Source of the DNA: an uncultured Eubacterium sp.
Lineage (GTDB): Bacteria; Bacillota; Clostridia; Oscillospirales; Acutalibacteraceae
DNA length: 13,879 nt
Direction of reading: 5' to 3'
Assembly (NCBI GenBank): GCA_945979635.1
Contig: CAMFPZ010000004.1
Span: 1 to 13,879 of the forward strand
The position numbers and the translations under genes were made by a program. Below the pieces are notes generated by a model, which saw only the letters and a program-made list of their open reading frames with translations, was not told the origin of the DNA and did not search any database. Position 1 is the stretch's first letter, and each line of letters begins with the position of its first letter. Below are positions 1-7,180 of the stretch, piece by piece.

Positions 1-370
1 CATCAGAAAGGTGTTTTAGTATAACCTTATTATTAGTTGCTTCGTAGATGCTGTAACCCTCTGCTTTTTCATTATTATCGGAATAATAAATATCGACTCT
101 GCTGTTTTCACTGAATAAAAATGCATATGAAGAGCCGTCCTTCATTTCCAAAACCCAATATCCGCCCTTGATTTTTTCTGCTTCAGTGTAATCGGCAGCT
201 TTACTAGGAGCATCTATCTCTCCCTGTGTAATTTGAGGCTTCCCTACGGTTGTAGGACCGGTATCAATAGGTGAGGTCTTTGTTGAAGATAGAGTGAAAA
301 TTGCGATTATCGAAAAAACAATAGCCCAAAACCCTGCAAGAAATAAGTTAAGCTTAATTTGATTTTTCAT
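1..370 (-). CDS. Partial membrane-anchored protein of unknown function (C-terminus beyond window)
   Basis: About 123 residues are visible from an ATG at 370; the gene continues past base 1. Residues 8-29 form a hydrophobic segment (LNLFLAGFWAIVFSIIAIFT), best read as a single N-terminal anchor or uncleaved signal. No lipobox Cys follows it. A Thr/Pro/Gly-rich linker (about residues 32-55) leads to a soluble region with GGYWVLEMKDGSSYAFLF, which looks like short beta strands. I do not recognise the family. The start codon overlaps the stop of the upstream DUF1858 gene by one base (TAATG), so it is probably translated by coupling from that gene and transcribed from the promoter at 620-648. The extracytoplasmic location is an inference from the anchor. 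Confidence 0.7.
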   Translation of the reverse strand, partial: MKNQIKLNLFLAGFWAIVFSIIAIFTLSSTKTSPIDTGPTTVGKPQITQGEIDAPSKAADYTEAEKIKGGYWVLEMKDGSSYAFLFSENSRVDIYYSDNNEKAEGYSIYEATNNKVILKHLSD

Positions 371-570
371 TATTTGCTTGCGAGATAATCGTTGATTTTT
401 GCCAAAACATCGTCGGCATCCAAGCCGTGTACCATACAAGCTTCTTCTAATGACTCGCCAATGCTTGCAGGACAGCCTACACAATGCATTCCGCATTCCA
501 TAAGTACGACAGCAATTCCTCTGTCAAATTCAATCATTTCGCCCATAGTAGTCTGTTTTGTGATTTCCAT
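370..570 (-). CDS. DUF1858 / redox-disulfide domain protein
   Basis: This 66-residue protein matches the small DUF1858 family (also described as the hybrid-cluster-protein-associated redox disulfide domain). The family hallmark GMHCVGCPAS lies at residues 27-36, giving a C30-V-G-C33 pair, followed by the usual EEACMVHGLD segment. Extra cysteines lie at 26 and 45. Members are thought to be thiol/disulfide or metal-related redox modules of anaerobes; no precise reaction is established for stand-alone copies. The ribosome site AAAGGA sits 9 nt before the ATG. A promoter at 620-648 lies just upstream, so it can be expressed separately from luxS. It overlaps the next gene by one base. Confidence 0.88.
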   Translation of the reverse strand: MEITKQTTMGEMIEFDRGIAVVLMECGMHCVGCPASIGESLEEACMVHGLDADDVLAKINDYLASK

Positions 571-619
571 AGTTTAATATCCTTTCAGTTTGCTGTAATT
601 ATCATTTGTAATATTGCTT

Positions 620-648
620 ATACTATCACAAGAAATTGAGTTCGTCAA
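620..648 (-). promoter_or_regulatory. Sigma-A-type promoter for the DUF1858 gene
   Basis: On the minus strand TTGACG (643-648) is followed after exactly 17 bp by TAGTAT (620-625). It lies in the 87-bp gap between the luxS-like stop and the DUF1858 start. A transcript from here would begin near 613, giving a leader of about 40 nt. Confidence 0.65.
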
Positions 649-657
649 TAGTATTAA

Positions 658-1131
658 CTATTCCTCTTCTGTTTCAACAGGGTATTCTAAATCGCTTTTT
701 GTGAGATTTGCGATAATGCTCGAATAATGCTTTGCTTCCTCCTTTGCCTGGGGAAGATTGTGTTCAAGACAGTTTGAGCACGCATTTACCGAAGCGTTTG
801 GAATTCTGCCCCAAAAATCCTCGGCGTGCTTGAATGCTGATTTAATGAGTTCAACCGTATATTTATCGCTGAGGCTTCTGGTGATGAGGAAAAATCCTGT
901 CCTCGAAGCCATCGGGCCAAAGAAAATAATATTGTCTGCAAATTCTGTTTTCGAAAGATATTCGTTTATGATATGCTCGAGTGTATGGAGTGCGGAGTTC
1001 GTTAGAACAGGCTCTCTGTTAGGCTCCTTCATTCGGATGTCATAAGTCGTAATATCCTCGTTTATTGAGCTGATGTAGATACCCGGCTTAAGAATATTTT
1101 TGTCAGCTGATGCTAAAGGTGATGTTTTCAT
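658..1131 (-). CDS. luxS: LuxS-like protein (S-ribosylhomocysteine lyase family) with altered active site
   Basis: A 157-residue member of the LuxS family, whose active members split S-ribosylhomocysteine into homocysteine and DPD, the AI-2 precursor. Family landmarks are clear: YDIRMKEPNRE at 30-40 (R33 matches the conserved Arg of FDIRF), the zinc motif HTLEH at 49-53 (H49, E52, H53), GPMASRTGFF at 72-81, and C118 at the third zinc ligand before NCLEHNLPQAK. The length is typical. The family-defining GPMGCRTG is here GPMASRTG, so the catalytic Cys (Cys84 in Bacillus subtilis) is Ser76. The DH motif near the N-terminus is D10-K11, so another conserved active-site residue is changed. The codon is TCG, two base changes from TGC or TGT. 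Zinc binding should persist, but normal lyase activity is doubtful. The ATG overlaps the preceding stop by one base (TAATG); AGAGG lies 7 nt upstream. Confidence 0.88.
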   Translation of the reverse strand: MKTSPLASADKNILKPGIYISSINEDITTYDIRMKEPNREPVLTNSALHTLEHIINEYLSKTEFADNIIFFGPMASRTGFFLITRSLSDKYTVELIKSAFKHAEDFWGRIPNASVNACSNCLEHNLPQAKEEAKHYSSIIANLTKSDLEYPVETEEE

Positions 1132-2054
1132 TAATAGACCTCTTTTCCCGTTAAGAACGAAATGTTATTTGTGATTTCCTTGCCGTCTGATTTTCCCTGG
1201 ATTATTTGCATAAATCCAAAAAGTAGACCTTCTGCATCCTTTGTGGCAAGCTCGAATAGCTGCTCGAAGGATTTTGTGCTTTTGTATTCTGTATCATATG
1301 GGGAAATCCATTCCTCGTTGTTTATATTAGCATATTTTATACCCTTTTTCCAGCAATTTGTTCTAATCATCGAAGAAAATTTGAAGTATTTTATAATAGG
1401 GCCTAGCATACATTCGATAATTTTGCATAGCACGGTTAAAATTCCTGTTCTGTCTCGTAGTAATTTTTGCATTCTTCGTGTGCTTCTTATTGCCGAAATT
1501 GCTTTTTTTGGAGTTAATTTATATGCCGTAATTCTGTTTACTAAATAGGAAACCGTTTTTCCAACCTCTGCTAAATTTTTTTCATCCAGTTCAAAAAGCG
1601 TGTCGGTGCAAAAATCTCTTGTACATTCTGTACCGCATTTTTTGTACAGCATATATCCGTCGAGTCCCATTTCGATTCTGTTGTGAGCCGATGAGTGATG
1701 AATAAATTTGTTTTGGGATGTGATTTTCTTTTCGAATGCATAAATAAAGGGATGGCATTTTCTGTCGAGTGCATAATGCAGAATAAATCCGTATGCATAT
1801 GATTTTGCTATACTGTTGTTCGTTTGTCTGATATATGATGCCAGAGCATTGAAAATATCCTCGGGCTTTGCCCTGTGTAATGCCGAGCCTATTTTTCTCA
1901 TGGGCTTTATGCTGAAGGGATTTGTGAAGAAGAAAATGTCGGGCCCCTGTGAACCTAGTGCAACGATGTCGTCGTCAACCTTGAAATCCGCAAGGTCATT
2001 TATTAGTTGCTTACATTCTTTAGAAAAAAGATAGTGCGTTATAAATGCAGGCAC
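1131..2054 (-). CDS. Zinc-dependent phospholipase C-like protein
   Basis: The 307-residue product resembles the zinc-dependent phospholipase C family (Pfam Zn_dep_PLPC). Landmarks are MPAFITHYLF at the N-terminus (H7), LGSQGPDIFFF at 33-43 (D39), SALHRAKP around H60, YGFILHYALDRKCHP at 88-102 (H93, D97, H101) and HNRIEMGLDGYML from H124 (E128). These His/Asp/Glu residues are the expected metal ligands. Unlike the secreted toxins of the family there is no signal peptide, so the protein is probably cytosolic and its substrate is unknown. Translation starts at a GTG with AGAGGTGA just upstream, located inside the last codons of the RluA-type gene (16-nt overlap). The stop overlaps the luxS-like start by one base. 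Confidence 0.8.
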   Translation of the reverse strand: MPAFITHYLFSKECKQLINDLADFKVDDDIVALGSQGPDIFFFTNPFSIKPMRKIGSALHRAKPEDIFNALASYIRQTNNSIAKSYAYGFILHYALDRKCHPFIYAFEKKITSQNKFIHHSSAHNRIEMGLDGYMLYKKCGTECTRDFCTDTLFELDEKNLAEVGKTVSYLVNRITAYKLTPKKAISAIRSTRRMQKLLRDRTGILTVLCKIIECMLGPIIKYFKFSSMIRTNCWKKGIKYANINNEEWISPYDTEYKSTKSFEQLFELATKDAEGLLFGFMQIIQGKSDGKEITNNISFLTGKEVY

Positions 2055-2899
2055 TTAATCACCTCTTTAATATCCTCGCTGTAATCGCAGAATATATGCA
2101 TTTTCTCATTTGTAATAGGATGTAAAAAATATATGTCGCGGCAATGAAGTGCCTGTCGTGATATGTATTCTGTGCTTCCTGAATACAGTTCATCGCCGAG
2201 CAGTGGATGACCTGCGTGCTCCATATGTACGCGAATTTGGTGTGTTCTGCCGGTTAAGAGATTGAATTTTATAAGACTTGCCTTTTCTGTTGAAGAGATT
2301 GTGAAATACTGCGTAATTGCTCTTTCTCCGTCATTTGAAACCTTTCGCTTGATAATACTGTCTGAACATCTTGCTATTGGCTCGTCGATTTCTCCGTTAC
2401 CGCTCATTTTACCCTGTATTATTGCATAGTAATCCTTTTTTATTTTTCCTGCAAGCTTTGAGGCGGCAAGCTCGTTTTTAGCTACTAAAACAGCACCGCT
2501 TGTATCTCTGTCCAGTCTAAATACAGCTCTAAACGCGGTGTCCTCATTTATATGATATGCAAAAAAATTCGAAAGAGTATCGCCTTGATGATTTCTGCTT
2601 TCGTGAACAGGGATTCCGTACGGCTTGTTGAAAACAATAATGTCCTCATCCTCGTACAGTATTTCTATATCCATCTTGACCGGAGTCGGCTTTTTTCCCT
2701 TATTTTCTATACGAATACTCAAAATGTCGCCGGTATTAAGAACTTCGATTGCTTTTGCAAACTTTCCGTTCTTTTTTATGCCGTTTTCGTTTTGCTTTAG
2801 ACCGGTGATAAGACTTGAGGAAAAGCCGAATCCCTTGAGAAAATCCCTAATCGGCTTGCCGTTGTCCTTTTCGGTTATAAAAAATTCTAATTCTCTCAT
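2039..2899 (-). CDS. RluA-family pseudouridine synthase
   Basis: This 286-residue protein converts uridine to pseudouridine in RNA, probably rRNA; the exact site cannot be read from sequence. Residues 1-70 look like an S4-type RNA-binding domain. The catalytic domain begins near 77 (DIEILYEDEDIIVFNKPYGI), followed by motif II FRLDRDTSG at 127-135 with catalytic Asp130, and GRTHQIRVHMEHAGHPLLGD at 217-236. Phe127 stands where many relatives have His; the rest of the motif is intact. No Shine-Dalgarno sequence lies in the 10 nt before the ATG; instead there is a perfect 9-bp hairpin (see 2910-2933). The 3' end overlaps the phospholipase-like gene by 16 nt. Confidence 0.9.
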   Translation of the reverse strand: MRELEFFITEKDNGKPIRDFLKGFGFSSSLITGLKQNENGIKKNGKFAKAIEVLNTGDILSIRIENKGKKPTPVKMDIEILYEDEDIIVFNKPYGIPVHESRNHQGDTLSNFFAYHINEDTAFRAVFRLDRDTSGAVLVAKNELAASKLAGKIKKDYYAIIQGKMSGNGEIDEPIARCSDSIIKRKVSNDGERAITQYFTISSTEKASLIKFNLLTGRTHQIRVHMEHAGHPLLGDELYSGSTEYISRQALHCRDIYFLHPITNEKMHIFCDYSEDIKEVIKCLHL

Positions 2900-2909
2900 A
2901 ATGCTAATA

Positions 2910-2933
2910 GGGCAAGAGTTTTATCTCTTGCCC
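2910..2933. repeat. Perfect 9-bp hairpin between degV-type and RluA-type genes
   Basis: GGGCAAGAG, a 6-nt loop and CTCTTGCCC form a perfect stem within the 43-bp intergenic space, ending 10 nt before the RluA-type ATG. No run of T follows on the minus strand (TATTAGCATT), so it is a poor intrinsic terminator. A purine-rich AAGGTAAGG stretch lies at the base of its 5' arm. Folding would bring this within about 10 nt of the start codon. A processing or translational role is an inference. Confidence 0.6.
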
Positions 2934-2942
2934 TTACCTTAA

Positions 2943-3794
2943 TTATTTTGTGTATGATACTATTAGTCCGCCATTTGCAGCATAAACGGAATTAAGTCCG
3001 CTCGCTCTGATGATTTCGACCTTACCGAAGCCGACGCCTTCGAGCCTTTGTGCAACGAATCTAGCCTTATCCTCACAGCATACATGAGATAGCACAATAT
3101 GTTGCTTCGAGGCATCAACATTCTTCATATCGTTTGCTATGATATTTGCCATTTTTATGAGTGCTCTGTTTGAACTGAATTCCTGTCCTGCAAGCTTAAC
3201 CGAGCCCTCCTGCGTACGCTCGCAAATCAGCTTTAGCTTGATTTTTTGGAGAATGCTTGCGGCCATAGCGTAAAGTCTGCCGTTTTGATTCAGTACATCG
3301 AGCGTTTCGAGATGGAAATACAGTGCTGTGTGATTTACTATAAAATCCTCGACTTTTTCAACGACCGCGTTGAAATCTGCACCTGAATTTGCCAGCTCAT
3401 ATATTTTTTCAACAACAAGGCTTTCTATTCCCGATGTTGCAAGAGAATTGAAAATATGAATATTCTTCGAGTTATTTTCTTCCTCAAATAAAGACTTACC
3501 CTGAACAGCACTGTTAAATGTTCCGGAAAGCTTGTCGGTTATTGTGATGACATAAATATCATCCTCATCACATTCCATAGCACTCGCAAATGCGTCCGGA
3601 GCAGGGCAGGCAGTTTTTGCTACGCTGCTGGAGGCAACAGTTCTGGCGATAAAATCCTCTTGGTCGAAGCTTTCATCATCGAGTATAGTATAATCGTCGA
3701 TAGACAATGTGAGCGGAACGAATGTGATATTTTCTATTTCTTTTAATTTTGCTGTGCGGTCGCAGCAGCTGTCTGCAATAATTCTAAAACTCAT
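2943..3794 (-). CDS. DegV family fatty-acid-binding protein
   Basis: The 283-residue length is typical of DegV proteins. In Firmicutes these bind a fatty acid and, as FakB, present it to the kinase FakA for phospholipid synthesis. Landmarks are RIIADSCCD at 4-12, AKTACPAP at 59-66 (T61), TDKLSGTFNSA at 86-96 (S90, T92), the LETLDVLNQNGRL hinge at 162-174 and the C-terminal SGLNSVYAANGG at 265-276. The last replaces the HxGPG seen in other DegV groups, so this is a subgroup member. No FakA gene is in the window, so the lipid role is inherited from the family. The ATG has AGGA about 9 nt upstream and its own strong promoter at 3828-3856. Placement ahead of a phospholipase-like gene is suggestive but not proof of a lipid function. 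Confidence 0.88.
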   Translation of the reverse strand: MSFRIIADSCCDRTAKLKEIENITFVPLTLSIDDYTILDDESFDQEDFIARTVASSSVAKTACPAPDAFASAMECDEDDIYVITITDKLSGTFNSAVQGKSLFEEENNSKNIHIFNSLATSGIESLVVEKIYELANSGADFNAVVEKVEDFIVNHTALYFHLETLDVLNQNGRLYAMAASILQKIKLKLICERTQEGSVKLAGQEFSSNRALIKMANIIANDMKNVDASKQHIVLSHVCCEDKARFVAQRLEGVGFGKVEIIRASGLNSVYAANGGLIVSYTK

Positions 3795-3827
3795 ATGTTT
3801 AAATCCTATGGTAAATATTTCATTTAT

Positions 3828-3856
3828 ATTATATATTACCGTCGTAATTTCGTCAA
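3828..3856 (-). promoter_or_regulatory. Strong sigma-A-type promoter for degV-type operon
   Basis: On the minus strand TTGACG (3851-3856), a 17-bp spacer and TATAAT (3828-3833) make a near-consensus promoter. The -35 box begins only a few bases after the stop of the P-type ATPase-like gene. It can drive the degV-type, RluA-type, phospholipase-like and luxS-like genes as one unit. Confidence 0.8.
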
Positions 3857-3860
3857 GAAA

Positions 3861-6293
3861 TTAAAAACCTAATTTTTGTAATTTCGTGATGATGTAAACA
3901 AATAGATTCCAAATGCTCAGAAAAGCGGCACAAGCCGTAGCGGTGAGCTGTGAATAACCCTTAAGAACCGATAAAATTACGATTGCACAAATGCCCAAGG
4001 CTGAGCCGAAGGCAGAAAGGAAATATAAAATTTTCTTGCTGGATATGATGTTGTATGCTCCACGCATTGCACCGATGAATCCCTTTGCCGAGCCGTCGTG
4101 TACTATGTATGACGGTGATTTGTGTACCGTCATATCCGAGTATTTCTCAAAAACTCTTGAGGCGGAATAATTCATTACTCTGACAAATCCCTTCGGGAGA
4201 TTGAAGAGCTCGGCTATGCTGTCCTCGTTGATATAAGGATCACAGCTTTTTACAATAAGCGTTATTCCTGTTTTTTCGAGCTTCTTGAGTTCACGCTTTA
4301 GTTCGGGGTCGGCACTGTATGAAACTACGAACATTGCCATAATCTTTCCGTTCACTGCCAGATACAGAGCCTTGCGGTTCTTTACTGTGTGCTTTTTTTC
4401 GAAGCTTTCCTTGGGAACCTCTACTCCGTGATGAATAAGCAGGTTTCGGGTTCCTATCAAAACCTTGCGTTTGTATACCCAGGCAGAGGTTCCGAGGCTG
4501 TCCTCATAAACGACATTTTCAACCATCGGAAGTATGGATTGCTTTCCGATGATAACATCGTCGAATACATTAGCCAGCGGACTCTTTGTTTGTGTTATAA
4601 CTGCAGCAGCATATATTATTGCATCATCAACCTTTGCCTTATGAAAAACCTTAATGCCGTGCAAATCGCATCCCTGTTTGCCGAATAGAGCCGAAGCCTC
4701 CATAACCATGGCATCTGTGTTTATTGCCATATTAGCACCATCAAAGCCGCATACTCTTGAGTTGTATTTTTCGAGCTCCTCCGACAAATCCGTGAGCAGG
4801 CTGTTCATCAAAAACAATACTGCTATCGGGGTGGAAACGGCCATAGCACACATAGCTGTGTTTATTCCTGTATACCAGCCTTCTGTTGCTCCGACGAATA
4901 TCAGAATTGCGGTGCTCAATGCCCACATTATAGGCGAAAGCACCTTGACCAGCTTGTTGCTTGGCTCGGTTTTACAGCTTATTTCCATAAAGTTAGTTGG
5001 GAAATCGGTTTTTACAGAGGTTTTTATTATTGGGTTTTCCTCTTCTAATACGCCTCTTGAGATAATATCGCTGTCGACCTTGTTTGCAATATTTTCCAAA
5101 CAGTATTTGTCGCCGTCGCTGATGATGTAATCAAAGTTGTCTATAACTCTTACTATTATTTGAAGCTTTCCGAGTTGCGAAGTAAACAACGACAGAGCAC
5201 CCACTATTCCGAGAAAGCTGCCGTTTTCAATCCATAAATTATCGCTTACTAAAAAGCCTATCGTTTGTGCCAACATTAGTATATTTAGCAATGCAACAGG
5301 CAGGTCGCAATTTATACCCTTTTTGAAATTGAACGCATGAACAAAAATATTGTAGTTTATGCACATTGTGACAGCCAACAGAATCAGGCCTACTGTGAGA
5401 AAAACCTTTGTCGGTGCTAAAAACATCGGAAGATAAACGCTGTCCTTGAATACAGTCATCAGCAACATCAGTAGTCCTGTAATAAGCGTGCAAATTAATT
5501 GCACCTGCGACCTGGATTTTTTTGCAAAAAGTCCCGAAAGAATGTTGCCCTGCTGGTTTTCGTTTTTGTAGTCGGATGATTTATATTCCTCGTCGCCAAG
5601 CTTCTTGTCGGTTTCGTCAGGACCGAATAATCTAAATTTGTTGACCTTTTCTTTTCGTTGCTCAATTAGTATCTTTTCTGCAACCTCTTCATCTATCGAG
5701 GGCACCTCTTCAAACTTATCATCAAATCCGTCGAAGCTCATTTGAATACCGATTTCTGCTTCAAAATCGCTTTCGGAATCATCCTCGCCGTTGAGATAAT
5801 TATTTAGTCTGTCGTGTGAAATCAGCGTAGGTATTTCCTGTAATGCATCCGAGCTCTCTTCTTCGGAGGAGCCTAGGATGACAGGCTTGGTCTTTTCGTT
5901 TGGAAACAACGGAGTGTCGAAAATATCGCTTTCGTCCTCGACAATTTTCATATCGTCGTCGTTTTCATCTGCATTTTCCTCGTCAGTTATTCTGACGGCG
6001 TTTTTTATGCTGGGAATAGCCTTTGTTCTGTCGAGCTTTGGCAGGGCAATTCTTACGGTTTGAGTCTTATTTGCCTTTTTCTCCGGAGCAGTATAAGCTT
6101 TTATATCCTCTTCTTCACTTAATTGCTCAACTCTTTGCATAACCGCTTGGGTATCGACAGTAACCTCGTCGATTGCGTTTTTTGCCATTTCGTCAAGACT
6201 TTTTTGTGCCTCCAGAAGATGCTGCTCTGCCTGTGCCTTGATTTCCTCTGCACGCTTTATAATTTCATCTATTGATAAATCCTTTTCGCTCAT
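3861..6293 (-). CDS. P1B-type ATPase-like membrane protein lacking catalytic motifs
   Basis: An 810-residue protein in three parts. Residues 1-260 are soluble, very acidic (rich in D/E from about 100 to 240) with a charged helical start. Eight membrane segments follow near 264-283, 292-312, 331-349, 358-378, 452-470, 475-497, 755-777 and 783-803. This spacing, with a loop after segment 4 and a large domain after segment 6, is the layout of heavy-metal P1B ATPases. CAMAVSTP (482-489) resembles the CPCALGLATP helix. TKSPLANVFDD (569-579) and SAWVYKRKVLIGTRNLLIHHG (603-623) resemble the nucleotide domain. Yet the phosphorylation motif DKTGT is absent (VMEASALFG at 530-538), TGD(N) is SCDP (683-686), GDGxND is missing, and the actuator loop (380-450) has no TGE. 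It is therefore probably an inactive relative with a sensing or scaffold role; that role is unknown. It follows rlmB by 14 bp with GGAG before the ATG. Confidence 0.75.
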   Translation of the reverse strand: MSEKDLSIDEIIKRAEEIKAQAEQHLLEAQKSLDEMAKNAIDEVTVDTQAVMQRVEQLSEEEDIKAYTAPEKKANKTQTVRIALPKLDRTKAIPSIKNAVRITDEENADENDDDMKIVEDESDIFDTPLFPNEKTKPVILGSSEEESSDALQEIPTLISHDRLNNYLNGEDDSESDFEAEIGIQMSFDGFDDKFEEVPSIDEEVAEKILIEQRKEKVNKFRLFGPDETDKKLGDEEYKSSDYKNENQQGNILSGLFAKKSRSQVQLICTLITGLLMLLMTVFKDSVYLPMFLAPTKVFLTVGLILLAVTMCINYNIFVHAFNFKKGINCDLPVALLNILMLAQTIGFLVSDNLWIENGSFLGIVGALSLFTSQLGKLQIIVRVIDNFDYIISDGDKYCLENIANKVDSDIISRGVLEEENPIIKTSVKTDFPTNFMEISCKTEPSNKLVKVLSPIMWALSTAILIFVGATEGWYTGINTAMCAMAVSTPIAVLFLMNSLLTDLSEELEKYNSRVCGFDGANMAINTDAMVMEASALFGKQGCDLHGIKVFHKAKVDDAIIYAAAVITQTKSPLANVFDDVIIGKQSILPMVENVVYEDSLGTSAWVYKRKVLIGTRNLLIHHGVEVPKESFEKKHTVKNRKALYLAVNGKIMAMFVVSYSADPELKRELKKLEKTGITLIVKSCDPYINEDSIAELFNLPKGFVRVMNYSASRVFEKYSDMTVHKSPSYIVHDGSAKGFIGAMRGAYNIISSKKILYFLSAFGSALGICAIVILSVLKGYSQLTATACAAFLSIWNLFVYIITKLQKLGF

Positions 6294-6307
6294 CTTTTCT
6301 CCGATTC

Positions 6308-7069
6308 TTATTGTTGCTCCAGTCGTTGTCTTGTAATTTCGTACATCAAAACTCCTGCCGCAACGCTGGCGTTAAGGCTGTTGACCTTGCCCAACATAGG
6401 AAGCTTGACTGTAATGTCGCATTTTTCCTTGATTAGTCTGCCGACTCCGTTGCCCTCGCTGCCGATTACGAGACAGCATCCACCCGAAAAGTCGGTTTTG
6501 TCCCAACGCTGACCATCCATATCTGCGGCATAGACCCAAATGTTTTTCTTCTTGAGTTCATCAATGGTCGATGCAAGGTTAGTCACCCTTGCAACCCTCA
6601 TATACTCTAGAGCTCCACAGCTTGTTTTTGCTACAATGTAATTGAGCCCTACATTTCTGCGTTTCGGAATAATAATTCCGTGAGCTGCACATGCCTCAGC
6701 CGTTCTTATTATAGCACCGAGGTTGTGGCTGTCCTCGATTTCATCGCAAAGGATGATGAACGGAGCCTCACCCTTTTCGTCGGCATATGCCAAAATATCC
6801 TCAATAGTGCTGTATTCGTGTGACGGAATATTTGCCGCAACTCCCTGATGATTTCCGCCGGGAGCTAAAAAGTCGAGCTTTTTTCTGTCAACATTTTTGA
6901 TTACAATTTTCTTTTCCTTGCAAAGAGCGATAATTCTGTTTATTGAGCCCTCACGCTCACCCTTAGCAATAAGTACATTTTCTACTTCTTTGTCGCTCTT
7001 TAGAAGCTCCAAAACTGCATTTCGTCCTATAATTAAACTGTCGTTTATTTTGTTATTTTCGTTTTTCAT
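6308..7069 (-). CDS. rlmB: 23S rRNA (guanosine-2'-O-)-methyltransferase RlmB (TrmH/SPOUT family)
   Basis: The 253-residue protein has a short N-terminal substrate-binding domain (IIGRNAVLELL, then GGNHQGVAA) and a C-terminal SPOUT methyltransferase fold. SPOUT motifs are DSHNLGAIIRTAEA (motif 1; N116 and R122), VIGSEGNGVGRL (motif 2; about 201-212) and LPMLGKVNSLNASVAAG (motif 3; about 223-239), which form the trefoil knot that binds SAM. By family it methylates a ribose in the 23S rRNA peptidyl-transferase region. I chose the ATG at 7069 (MKNENN) because the promoter at 7098-7126 would start transcription near 7091. The upstream in-frame starts at 7102 and 7126 lie outside that transcript. 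AGG lies about 10 nt before the chosen start. Confidence 0.9.
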   Translation of the reverse strand: MKNENNKINDSLIIGRNAVLELLKSDKEVENVLIAKGEREGSINRIIALCKEKKIVIKNVDRKKLDFLAPGGNHQGVAANIPSHEYSTIEDILAYADEKGEAPFIILCDEIEDSHNLGAIIRTAEACAAHGIIIPKRRNVGLNYIVAKTSCGALEYMRVARVTNLASTIDELKKKNIWVYAADMDGQRWDKTDFSGGCCLVIGSEGNGVGRLIKEKCDITVKLPMLGKVNSLNASVAAGVLMYEITRQRLEQQ

Positions 7070-7097
7070 AATTCTACCTGCCTGTATAACTGAAATC

Positions 7098-7126
7098 ATT
7101 ATACCATTTTTTAATCCAATATACAA
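7098..7126 (-). promoter_or_regulatory. Sigma-A-type promoter for rlmB
   Basis: On the minus strand TTGTAT (7121-7126), 17 bp, TATAAT (7098-7103). It lies immediately downstream of the S-component terminator and fixes the rlmB start at 7069. Confidence 0.75.
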
Positions 7127-7127
7127 T

Positions 7128-7171
7128 AAAAAAGACTATCTAAATTTTAGATAATCTTTAGATAGTCTTTT
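7128..7171 (-). terminator. Intrinsic terminator of the ECF S-component gene (possibly bidirectional)
   Basis: GACTATCTAAA (7134-7144) pairs perfectly with TTTAGATAGTC (7157-7167). On the minus strand the stem is followed by six T (7133-7128); the opposite strand also has a short T run. It begins 10 bp past the S-component stop. Confidence 0.9.
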
Positions 7172-7180
7172 ATGAAATGT

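Noticed and set aside
2910..2933. Intrinsic terminator after the degV-type gene
   Set aside because: The stem is not followed by a T run and sits only 10 nt from the next start codon.
4654..5130. Long open frame on the plus strand inside the P-type ATPase-like gene (and similar frames at 1162-1548, 8262-8612, 8706-9083)
   Set aside because: They lie fully opposite genes with clear family motifs, have no ribosome sites or recognisable domains, and are frame shadows.
3861..6293. Loss of DKTGT through a frameshift or assembly error
   Set aside because: The frame is continuous and the similarity to P-type ATPases resumes in the same frame on both sides; three separate motifs are altered by substitution.
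7070..7126. Upstream in-frame starts for rlmB
   Set aside because: They overlap the -10/-35 boxes of the rlmB promoter, upstream of the expected transcript start, and add residues with no family counterpart.
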